Positions 57,404 to 64,000 of a stretch of 64,000 bases of DNA are shown here, in pieces. The notes below the pieces were generated by a model, which was not told the DNA's origin, searched no databases, and saw only the letters and a list, made by a program, of their open reading frames with translations. Position 1 is the first letter of the stretch. Every line of letters starts with the position of its first letter. The position numbers and the translations under genes were made by a program. This DNA comes from CAWJLS01 sp963843755 (GTDB lineage Bacteria > Acidobacteriota > Thermoanaerobaculia > Multivoradales > DATKCC01), in assembly GCA_963843755.1 (NCBI GenBank), contig CAWJLS010000003.1:186001-250000 (forward strand), given 5' to 3'.

Positions 57404-58198
57404 CTACCCGCCGGACCGGGCCCCCTCGTCGGGGACCTCGTAGACCGTCCCCTCGACCGGCAGAACGACCTCCGCCGTGGTGCCGCGGGCGAGCTCCGCG
57501 GCGAGCGCCTCCAGGTCCTCGGTGGTGTGCTGGGGGTTGTGGTGAATCGGCATCAGCCGGCGCACCCCCGCCCTGTCCGCCAGGTGGGCGACCGCCTCGG
57601 CCGTCGAATGGCCGTGGGCCGCCTGCCCGTCGCCCCCCTTCCAGACCTCGTGGAGGAGCAGGTCGGTGCCGGCGGCGAGCTCCACCGTCGACGGGTCGGG
57701 CACCGTGTCGGTGACATAGGCCAGGGCGTCCCCGAGCCGGATGCCGATCGATCCTCCGGGGTGTTCCTGGGGCCGTACGCGCACCGTCAGGCCGTCGAGG
57801 TCGAAGCTGTCGCCGGCGATCCGCTCCACCTCGACCCGCATCGGCAGCTCGGGTAGGGAGACCGGGAAGAGCGGCGGCTGGATCAGCCGGCAGAGCGCCT
57901 CCGCCGGGTCGGCGTCGACCAGGGGCCGCGCCGGCGCCCAGATCCGTACCGGCTTGTCCGGCCAGACCCCCGGCAGGTAGGAGACACCGACCACGTGGTC
58001 CAGGTGGTAGTGGCTGAGCACCAGGTCGAGGGCCGCCACGCCGTCGAGCAGCGTACGCACCGCCGGCTCCAGGAGCCTGGCGACGCCGGTGCCGGCGTCG
58101 AGCAGGATGGCCCGGTCGCCCGCGCGCACCAGGAAGCACATGGTCTGGCGCCCGTGGGTCGGGATGTAGCCGTTGGTGCCGAGGGGGACGAGGCGCAT
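57404..58198 (-). CDS. MBL-fold metallo-hydrolase
   Basis: 264 residues from ATG 58198. Seen: LVPLGTNGYIPTHGRQTMCF near residues 3-22, LLDAGTGVARLLEP, VLSHYHLDHVVGVSYLPGVW near 58-77 (HxHxDH), TDTVPDPSTVELAAGTDLLL near 162-181 with the metal Asp, HEVWKGGDGQAAHGHSTAEA with a His, and RLMPIHHNPQHTTEDLEALA with the last His. Fold resembles ribonuclease Z or lactonase-like MBL proteins. Substrate unknown. It is divergent from the SDR gene. Confidence 0.9.
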   Translation of the reverse strand: MRLVPLGTNGYIPTHGRQTMCFLVRAGDRAILLDAGTGVARLLEPAVRTLLDGVAALDLVLSHYHLDHVVGVSYLPGVWPDKPVRIWAPARPLVDADPAEALCRLIQPPLFPVSLPELPMRVEVERIAGDSFDLDGLTVRVRPQEHPGGSIGIRLGDALAYVTDTVPDPSTVELAAGTDLLLHEVWKGGDGQAAHGHSTAEAVAHLADRAGVRRLMPIHHNPQHTTEDLEALAAELARGTTAEVVLPVEGTVYEVPDEGARSGG

Positions 58199-58346
58199 GC
58201 GCTGATCTCCGCGGGTCGCTGGCTGGATGGGATCGACTCCATCCGAGTCTAGCGTAGCGCGGCCCCAGCGGGGATCGGTCTGGGGATTCGTGCGGGGCTC
58301 GGAACGGAGCTTCGGGTAGACTCCGGTCGCTCCGGAGGACGACAGG

Positions 58347-59081
58347 TTGAGCCCACTCGACGGACAGACGGCCCTGATCACCGGGGCGAGCGGCGGAATC
58401 GGCGGCGCGGTCGCCGAAGCGCTCGCCGCGGCCGGCGTGCGCGTGGTGCTCTCCGGGCGGAGCCGGCGGCGGCTGGACGAGACGGCGGACCGGGTCCGCG
58501 CGGCCGGGTCGGAGGCGCTGGTGGTAGCGGCGGACCTCGCCGAGGCGGAGGACGCCGTGGACCGCCTGGTCCGGGACGCGCGCGCCTTCGGCGACGGAGC
58601 GGTGGCGATCCTGGTCCACGCCCTCGGCACCTACGCCGCCGGACCGATCGCCGCGACCCCGGCGGGCGAGCTCGAGCGACAGCTCCGGGTGAACGTCACC
58701 CTCCCCTACCGGCTCACCCGCCGGCTGCTGCCCTCCCTGGTCGAGCACCGGGGCCAGGTCGTCTTCGTCAGCTCGAGCGCGGCGCTCCACCCCCGCGGCA
58801 CGGTCGGCCCGTACGCCGCGTCCAAGGCGGCTCTCACCGCCCTCGCCACGGCGCTCCGCGACGAGGTCAACCCGGACGGAGTGCGGGTGCTGACGGTCTA
58901 CCCGGGGCGGACGGCGAGCGCCATGCAGGAGCAGGCGCACGCGCTCGAAGGCAAGCCCTACGATCCCGGCCGGCTGCTCCAGCCGGCGGCGGTGGCGCGG
59001 TCGATCGTCCAGGCGCTGGAGCTACCGCGGACGGCCGAGGTGACGGACCTGCACATCCGGCCGGCCTACCCGCCGCCTTGA
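58347..59081 (+). CDS. Short-chain dehydrogenase/reductase
   Basis: 244 residues from TTG 58347 (gacgacagg upstream). NAD(P) motif ALITGASGGIGGAVAEALAA near 9-28, second strand VVLSGRSRRRLDETAD, HALGTYAAGPIAATPAGELE, catalytic Ser in VVFVSSSAALHPRG and Tyr/Lys in GPYAASKAALTALATALRDE near 150-169. End TEVTDLHIRPAYP is like classical SDRs acting on 3-oxoacyl or sugar substrates. No partner gene is visible; a palindromic repeat follows. Confidence 0.92.
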   Translation: MSPLDGQTALITGASGGIGGAVAEALAAAGVRVVLSGRSRRRLDETADRVRAAGSEALVVAADLAEAEDAVDRLVRDARAFGDGAVAILVHALGTYAAGPIAATPAGELERQLRVNVTLPYRLTRRLLPSLVEHRGQVVFVSSSAALHPRGTVGPYAASKAALTALATALRDEVNPDGVRVLTVYPGRTASAMQEQAHALEGKPYDPGRLLQPAAVARSIVQALELPRTAEVTDLHIRPAYPPP

Positions 59082-59090
59082 ACCGGATCC

Positions 59091-59253
59091 CCCCCAATCC
59101 CTCGATCCCTTCGGGCACGCGCCGGAACCGGGCTCGGAGACCCGGCAGGTTCCTCGCGCAGCAGAGGTTCGCCGGGCCGCGATCGACCTGGATGATCCAC
59201 TGGATCTCCCCCCAATCCCTCGATCCCTTTCCCGCCCTCCGGGGGGAAAGGGA
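59091..59253. repeat. Direct repeat and palindromic intergenic element, copy 3
   Basis: A 21-base direct repeat (cccccaatccctcgatccctt) at 59091-59111 and 59209-59229. The second copy leads into a perfect 10-base inverted repeat, tccctttccc 59224-59233 with gggaaaggga 59244-59253. It lies between convergent genes, as does copy 1 at 9358. Confidence 0.7.
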
Positions 59254-59267
59254 CGCCCCCTCCCAGG

Positions 59268-59834
59268 CTACGGAGTCGCGAGCTTCTTGGGTTCCTTGGG
59301 TTCCTTGGGTTCTCGGGGGATGATCTGCACCCCGGCGGCGCTGAGCACCCGGCTGCCGTCCGGCACGTCGTCGGTGACGATCGCGTTCGGCCCGACCACC
59401 ACGTCGTCGCCCACGGTCACGCCGCCGACGATCTTGGCGCCGGCGCCGAGGAACGCCCGGTCGCCGATCACCGGCATGGTGTCGACCCGGCTCGGCGACA
59501 GCGACCCGACGGTCACGCCGTGAAGGACCAGCGCGTCCTCGCCGATGCGGGCGGCGCCGCCGATCACCAGGCCGGTGCCGTGGCTGATCAGGAGCCCCGG
59601 ACCGATCTCGGCCGTCGGGTTGATGTCGACCCCGGTCAGCAGCAGGTTGAGCCGGGCGACCGCCGGGCCGAGGACCGGGACCCCGTGGGCCTTGAACCAG
59701 CGGGCGATCCGGTAGAGGACGACCGCCTGGAGCCCGTTGTTCAGCAGCAGCCCTTCGACCACCGCGCGCGCCCGCTTGCCGTCATAGGTGAGCCGGGCCA
59801 CACGGTCGAGGTCCCGCCGGAAGTTAGCGAGCAT
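59268..59834 (-). CDS. Hexapeptide-repeat acetyltransferase (CysE-like)
   Basis: Left-handed beta-helix acyltransferase, 188 residues from ATG 59834, overlapping the upstream GT2 stop by 11 bases. N-terminal helices (FRRDLDRVARLTYDGKRARA) then hexapeptide turns: INPTAEIGPGLLISHGTGLV near residues 71-90, AARIGEDALVLHGVTVG, VIGDRAFLGAGAKIVGGVTV near 122-141, and VVGPNAIVTDDVPDGSRV. GLLISHGTG is the serine acetyltransferase signature, but in a glycan region it may acetylate a sugar. The C-terminus has a repeat-coded PKEPKEPKK tail (59281-59316). Confidence 0.85.
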   Translation of the reverse strand: MLANFRRDLDRVARLTYDGKRARAVVEGLLLNNGLQAVVLYRIARWFKAHGVPVLGPAVARLNLLLTGVDINPTAEIGPGLLISHGTGLVIGGAARIGEDALVLHGVTVGSLSPSRVDTMPVIGDRAFLGAGAKIVGGVTVGDDVVVGPNAIVTDDVPDGSRVLSAAGVQIIPREPKEPKEPKKLATP

Positions 59835-60906
59835 CCGGCGCCTCCTCTGGTCCGGCTTCTGACCCGGCCGCTGCCTCGGCTTCTGGACCGGCAAGGGGCA
59901 TGGGCGGCGGCTCGGTCAGCCGGGTGTGGAAGAAGCCGTCCAGGAAGCCACGGATCTTCCCTCGCACCGCCGTCACGTTGCCCCGTGGCAGCTCGCGGAC
60001 GAACGCCACCGGCAGGGAGGCGAGGATCATCGCCACCGCCCCGAGCCACTGGAACGGCCCGGCGTAGCGGCGGATGAAGACCGCCGTCGAGCGCGCCGTG
60101 TGGTAGGTCCGGGACTCCTTGTAGCCGCCCGCGGTCACCGACACCATGTGCCAGAGCCTGGCCCGGTGGGCGAACCAGCAGCGCCAGCCGGCCCGGCGCG
60201 CCCGCATGCAGAAGTCGGCGTCCTCGAACGACAGGTGGAAGAGCGGGTCCCAGAGCCCGATCTGCTCGAACACCGCCCGCTTGACGAGCTGGGCGCAGCC
60301 GTTGACGTAGCCGATCTCCTCGTCCCGGTCGTACTGGCCCCGGTCGAGCTCGCCGATCCCCCGCTCCTTGGTCGCCGCCTCGCGGAAGGTCATCCGCCCG
60401 CCGGCCGACCAGATCCGCTCCCGGTCCCAGTAGTAGTAGGACTTCGGACCCACGATGCCGATCTCCGGAGCGGACTCGGCCAGGCGCACCATCTCGGTCA
60501 GGAGGTCCCGCGCCACCTCGATGTCGTTGTTGAGGATCAGGACGTAGTCGTAGCTCCGGTGCAGGGCGTAGCGCAGCCCCAGGTTGGCGCCGCCGGCCGG
60601 CCCCAGGTTGTCCTCCGTGCGCACCTGGACGACGTCGGGAAACCGCTCGGCGATCGCCTCGTACGACCCGTCGCTCGACCCGTTGTCGACCACGATCAGG
60701 TCGTAGGCCGGGTACTCCATGCTTGTCAGGCTGCCGAGGGCTTCGAGCGTCACCTCGCGCCCGTTGTAGTTGAGCACCACGCAGGCGACCGACGGCGCCG
60801 GCTCCGCCGCTCCGGGAGCCGTGCCCGCGGTGACGGACGCGGTGGCACCCAATGTCGCTCGATCGGGTGTCGCTCGATCCGGTGTCGTCGTCCCCGCCCC
60901 AGTCAT
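59824..60906 (-). CDS. Family 2 glycosyltransferase, rhamnosyltransferase-like
   Basis: 360 residues. After a Thr/Ala-rich N-terminus with a short repeat (PDRATPDRATLG), the GT-A fold: VACVVLNYNGREVTLEALGS near residues 40-59, LIVVDNGSSDGSYEAIAE, DNLGPAGGANLGLRYAL, YVLILNNDIEVARDLLTEMV near 122-141 (NND metal motif), GYVNGCAQLVKRAVFEQIGL near 197-216 and FEDADFCMRARRAGWRCWFA. C-terminal part has a hydrophobic helix (FQWLGAVAMILASLPVAFV). Part of the minus-strand glycan operon with cysE-like, asnB and GT4. Confidence 0.92.
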   Translation of the reverse strand: MTGAGTTTPDRATPDRATLGATASVTAGTAPGAAEPAPSVACVVLNYNGREVTLEALGSLTSMEYPAYDLIVVDNGSSDGSYEAIAERFPDVVQVRTEDNLGPAGGANLGLRYALHRSYDYVLILNNDIEVARDLLTEMVRLAESAPEIGIVGPKSYYYWDRERIWSAGGRMTFREAATKERGIGELDRGQYDRDEEIGYVNGCAQLVKRAVFEQIGLWDPLFHLSFEDADFCMRARRAGWRCWFAHRARLWHMVSVTAGGYKESRTYHTARSTAVFIRRYAGPFQWLGAVAMILASLPVAFVRELPRGNVTAVRGKIRGFLDGFFHTRLTEPPPMPLAGPEAEAAAGSEAGPEEAPDAR

Positions 60907-60958
60907 CCAGTCATCCCGTCATCCGGTCGTCCGCTCGCGGCTCCCGTCGCGAGGTTCG

Positions 60959-62818
60959 TCAAAGGTTGCGTTCGGCCCAACGATAGAACACGAGCACGCG
61001 CCACAAGGCGGTCGAGGCGTCGACCCTCCCCGCCCGGTGGGCGCCGAGCCGGCGCCGGGCCTCGCCCCGGTCGAGGAAGTCCCAGGCCGGGCTGGCGGCG
61101 TCCGCCACCGCCTCCTCGGCGAGCGGCGCCAGGGGGCCGCGGAGCCAGGCGCGGAGCGGCGGCGTGAACCCCTGCTTGGGCCGGTCGAGCACCTCCCGCG
61201 GCACGTAGCGGGCGGCGAGGCGGCGGAGCAGGATCTTCTGGCTGCGCCGCCCCACCTGGCGCTCGGCCGGCATGCGGGCGGCCAGCGCCATCACCTCCTG
61301 GTCGAGCAGCGGGCAGCGCACCTCCAGCGAGTGGTGCATCGACGCCCGGTCGACCTTGACCAGGATCTGGTCCGGCAGGTAGGTCTCGAGGTCCATCACC
61401 TGGCAGCGCTGGAGAAAGCTCAGGGTGACGCCGCGCCGGAACGCCTCGGCCGCGGGGGTTTCGCCGGCCGGGCCGAGCGCGCCGCGGATCTCCGGCGCCA
61501 GCAGGGTGTCGTAGACCCGGGAGAAGCCCAGGGCGTGGTGGTAGAGATCGAACCCCCGGTAGGAGACCCGGTCGAGGCCGCGGCCGACGAACGAGTCGAG
61601 CGGCAGGAGCCGGGAGGCGCCGCGGGCGAGCGCCCGGCCGACCGGGGTGATCCAGCCGGCGAGATGCTGGAGGGTCGAGGACTCCAGGTGGCGGGTGTAG
61701 CCCATGAACAGCTCGTCGCCGCCGTCGCCGGAGAGCGCCACCGTGACGTGCCGCCGGGTCTCCCGGCAGACGTAGTAGGTGGGGATGATCGACGGGTCGG
61801 CGAACGGCTCGTCGTGGAGCGCCACCAGCTCCGGCAGGATCGCCGCCGCGTCGGGCGTGACGATCTCGGCCTGGTGGTCGGTCCCCAGGTGGGCGGCGAC
61901 GGCCCGGGCGTGCTCGGTCTCGTCCCAGCGCGCCTCGTCGAAGCCGATGCTGAAGGTGCGCACCTTCCCCGGCGAATGGCGGACCATGTAGGCGACAATC
62001 AGGCTCGAGTCGACGCCGCCCGAGAGGAACGCCCCGAGCGGAACGTCGGAGATCATGCGCAGCCGGACCGCCTCGTCCAGGGTCTGGTCGAGCTCCTCGA
62101 GCCACTCCTCCTCGTCGATCGTCTCCTCCGGCGCCGGCCGGTAGCGCCAGTAGCGGGCGATGGCCGGCTCCGCCGCCTCACCGGTGTCCAGCGTCAGCGT
62201 GTGGCCGGGCAGGAGCGCCTGGACCCCCCGGTAGATGGTCCGCGTGCCGACGGTGTTGCCGTAGACCGTGTACTCCCCCACCGCCCGCGGGTCGAGCTCG
62301 CGTCCGACGTCCGGGTGGGCGAGCAGCGCCTTGATCTCCGAGCCGAAGACGAAGCCGCCGGCGGTCCGAGCCCAGAACAGCGGCTTCTTGCCGACCCGGT
62401 CCCGGGCCAGGAACAGGCGCTCGGCGGTCAGGTCGTAGAGGGCGAAGGCGAACATGCCCCGCAGCCGGTGGACCATCTCCGGCCCCCACTCCTCCCAACC
62501 GTGGAGGAGGACTTCGGTGTCCGAGCGGGTGGCGAACCGGTGGCCGGCGGCCTCGAGCTCCGGGCGCAGCTCCTGGAAGTTGTAGATCTCGCCGTTGAAG
62601 ATCACCGCCACCGAGCGGTCCTCGTTGAACAGCGGCTGGTCGGCCGCCGAGGAGGTGTCGATGATGGTCAGGCGCCGGTGGCCGAGGCCGACGTTGGCGT
62701 GGACCCAGACGCCGTCGGCGTCCGGTCCGCGGTGGCGGAGGGTGTCGGCCATGCGGCGCACCAGGTCGCGGTCCGGCCGGCGGCCGGGGGGCGTCACCAG
62801 CCCGACGATGCCGCACAT
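60959..62818 (-). CDS. asnB: Asparagine synthetase (glutamine-hydrolysing)
   Basis: Class II amidotransferase, 619 residues. Start MCGIVGLVTPPG puts the nucleophile Cys at position 2. Seen: RHRGPDADGVWVHANVGLGH near residues 29-48, FNGEIYNFQELRPELEA near 73-89, and RDRVGKKPLFWA. Synthetase domain: LGAFLSGGVDSSLIVAYMVR near 262-281 (PP-loop SGGVDSS), ALSGDGGDELFMGYTRH near 357-373, DLETYLPDQILVKVDRASMH near 470-489 and HSLEVRCPLLDQEVMALAAR. In surface-glycan operons AsnB paralogs may amidate sugars or lipids rather than make asparagine. One base separates it from the GT4 stop. Confidence 0.94.
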   Translation of the reverse strand: MCGIVGLVTPPGRRPDRDLVRRMADTLRHRGPDADGVWVHANVGLGHRRLTIIDTSSAADQPLFNEDRSVAVIFNGEIYNFQELRPELEAAGHRFATRSDTEVLLHGWEEWGPEMVHRLRGMFAFALYDLTAERLFLARDRVGKKPLFWARTAGGFVFGSEIKALLAHPDVGRELDPRAVGEYTVYGNTVGTRTIYRGVQALLPGHTLTLDTGEAAEPAIARYWRYRPAPEETIDEEEWLEELDQTLDEAVRLRMISDVPLGAFLSGGVDSSLIVAYMVRHSPGKVRTFSIGFDEARWDETEHARAVAAHLGTDHQAEIVTPDAAAILPELVALHDEPFADPSIIPTYYVCRETRRHVTVALSGDGGDELFMGYTRHLESSTLQHLAGWITPVGRALARGASRLLPLDSFVGRGLDRVSYRGFDLYHHALGFSRVYDTLLAPEIRGALGPAGETPAAEAFRRGVTLSFLQRCQVMDLETYLPDQILVKVDRASMHHSLEVRCPLLDQEVMALAARMPAERQVGRRSQKILLRRLAARYVPREVLDRPKQGFTPPLRAWLRGPLAPLAEEAVADAASPAWDFLDRGEARRRLGAHRAGRVDASTALWRVLVFYRWAERNL

Positions 62819-62819
62819 C

Positions 62820-64000
62820 TCAGCCGCCCTCCCCTTCGGCGTCGCCGGCTCCTGCCGGCACGCTCCGGCCGTCCGCGGACCGGCCGAGAACCTCCTCGAT
62901 CGCCGCCTCCCAGCGGGGCACCACGGCGTCGAGCCCGAAGCGCTCCCGGGCCAGGACGCGCGCCGCCTCCCCCATCCGCCGCCGGCGCTCCCCGTCGCCC
63001 GCCAGGGTGACCACCGCCGCGGCCAGGGCTTCGGCGCCGCCGACCGGGACGAGCAGACCGCTCACGCCGTCGTCGACGATCTCGTCCGGGCCGAACGGGC
63101 AGCGGGTGGCGACCGCCGGCAGCCCCAGGCCCTGCGCCTCGATCAGGGCGTTCGGGAGCCCTTCGAAATCGCTGGTCGAGAGGAAGAGGTCGGCGTCGGC
63201 CATGGCGGATGAAGGGTGTTCGACGAACCCGGCGAGCTCGACGGCGTCCCCCAGCCCGAGCTCCTCGATACGCCGGACGAGCCGCGGCCGGAGGGAGCCC
63301 TCGCCGCACAGCCGCAGATGCAGCCGCGGGCGCGGCCCGTCGGCCTCGCGGCCGGACTCGTCCATCCGGCGGAGCCGCGCCATCACCTCGAGCGCCAGGT
63401 CCGGCCGCTTCTGGGGCTCGAGCCGGCCCATCCAGAGCACCTGGAGCGGCTCGTCTCCACCGCTCCGGTCCCGGCCGGGCCGGGCTTCACCGGAGACCTC
63501 GCCCGAGACCTCGCCGGGGACCTCGCCGGACAGCCCGTCGGACCGGCCGCGAGCCGCCCGCTCCAGGGCGTCGAAGTCGGTCGGGTTGGGGATCGCCCGA
63601 GCCCTCTCCGCGGCCCCGGGATAGTAGCGCAGGAACGCCTGTTCGAGACCCCGGGAGTTGGCCACGACCAGGTCGGCCCGCGGGTAGACCCGGCGCCCCC
63701 AGAGGCGCTGGAGCCACGGGTCGCCGTGCTCCGGCGAGTTGGCGGCCCGGGCGATCCACCGCGGTCCGGTGCGCCGGCCGCCCCGTCGTCCCAGGGCTGC
63801 GCCGGTCAGGCAGTTGGTCGACAGCACGTTCGACAGCACCAGGTCGGGTGCCGCGGCGGCGATCGCCCGGCGCAGCCTGAAGACGGTCCGCGGCAGGCTC
63901 GGGACGCCGCTGTAGCCGAGGGTGGTGACCGGCACGTCGTCGGGCACCGGATAGGTGGCACGCGCGGTCGCGGCGACCAGCGCCGGGGCGAAGCGGCGCC
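62820..64000 (-). CDS. Family 4 glycosyltransferase, 5' end beyond the window
   Basis: GT-B retaining glycosyltransferase. The open frame runs to the window edge, so the N-terminus is missing (RRFAPALVAATARATYPVPD is still in frame at the edge). Seen: DLVLSNVLSTNCLTGAALG, YPRADLVVANSRGLEQAFLR, AIPNPTDFDALERA, LQVLWMGRLEPQKRPDLALE, LCGEGSLRPRLVRRIEELGL, and the C-terminal E-x7-E block DFEGLPNALIEAQGLGLPAV, with RCPFGPDEIVDDGVSGLLVP. A repeat (GEVPGEVSGEVSGEA) at about 63487-63530 is inserted between the two Rossmann halves. It is the first visible gene of the minus-strand glycan operon. Confidence 0.92.
   Translation of the reverse strand, partial: RRFAPALVAATARATYPVPDDVPVTTLGYSGVPSLPRTVFRLRRAIAAAAPDLVLSNVLSTNCLTGAALGRRGGRRTGPRWIARAANSPEHGDPWLQRLWGRRVYPRADLVVANSRGLEQAFLRYYPGAAERARAIPNPTDFDALERAARGRSDGLSGEVPGEVSGEVSGEARPGRDRSGGDEPLQVLWMGRLEPQKRPDLALEVMARLRRMDESGREADGPRPRLHLRLCGEGSLRPRLVRRIEELGLGDAVELAGFVEHPSSAMADADLFLSTSDFEGLPNALIEAQGLGLPAVATRCPFGPDEIVDDGVSGLLVPVGGAEALAAAVVTLAGDGERRRRMGEAARVLARERFGLDAVVPRWEAAIEEVLGRSADGRSVPAGAGDAEGEGG

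Overview
The window is 64 kb of GC-rich DNA, roughly 70 percent by eye, densely packed with genes. It carries an outer-membrane TolC-type efflux system, an O-antigen ligase and many glycosyltransferases, so the cell is Gram-negative. It also carries a class I HMG-CoA reductase mevalonate pathway with a type 2 IPP isomerase. The gene order rimP-nusA-infB-DUF503-rbfA-nrnA-truB-rpsO-pnp is that of a typical bacterial chromosome. An Acidobacteriota-like lineage is my best guess, but this is inference from gene content only. There is no rRNA, tRNA, CRISPR array, transposase or prophage module.

Layout. (1) 1-6476 is an isoprenoid operon: fni (partial, frameshifted), HMG-CoA reductase, mevalonate kinase, a mevalonate-type decarboxylase, isopentenyl phosphate kinase and a squalene/phytoene synthase. 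No phosphomevalonate kinase is present, while isopentenyl phosphate kinase is, which suggests the alternative (phosphomevalonate decarboxylase plus IPK) branch. (2) 6504-8820 holds two acyl-CoA dehydrogenases. (3) 9068-13236 holds a small orphan gene, then pyrE, an NtrC-type regulator and an HtrA/Deg protease. (4) 13470-24258 is the transcription/translation cluster. It starts with a clear promoter and a terminator-like leader hairpin, and it is full of single-base frameshifts in genes that should be intact. (5) 24336-31191 holds nif3, a LytTR regulator with a small partner gene, tatD, metG, radC and an agmatinase. (6) 31216-37521 holds an AGCS symporter and a TolC-EmrA-EmrB efflux operon. (7) 37530-42167 holds SDR/thiolase, ampD, DUF3224, an AraC regulator and a secreted Cys-rich protein.

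(8) 42590 to about 44400 is a compact accessory island of visibly lower GC. It holds a DUF433/DUF5615 toxin-antitoxin-like pair, whose toxin-like gene is cut by an in-frame amber codon. It also holds an XRE/zinc-ribbon regulator, apparently leaderless, overlapped by an RNase H-like gene. (9) 44646-47164 holds threonine synthase (frameshifted) and LhgO. (10) 47294-64000 is a surface-glycan region. It contains a DPM1-like GT2, a CDP-sugar operon (rfbF, C-methyltransferase, rfbC, DUF4910 peptidase), an O-antigen ligase, a hexapeptide acetyltransferase, a GT2, asnB and a GT4 that runs off the right edge. Between them lie DUF429, CorA, GNAT, ACT, MBL and SDR genes.

Elements that known genes do not explain include a structured minus-strand RNA with a full-length Shine-Dalgarno and a 11-residue peptide at 54490-54661. 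A palindromic intergenic element also occurs in three places. Several enzymes carry short tandem-repeat-coded linkers inserted in otherwise ordinary sequences.
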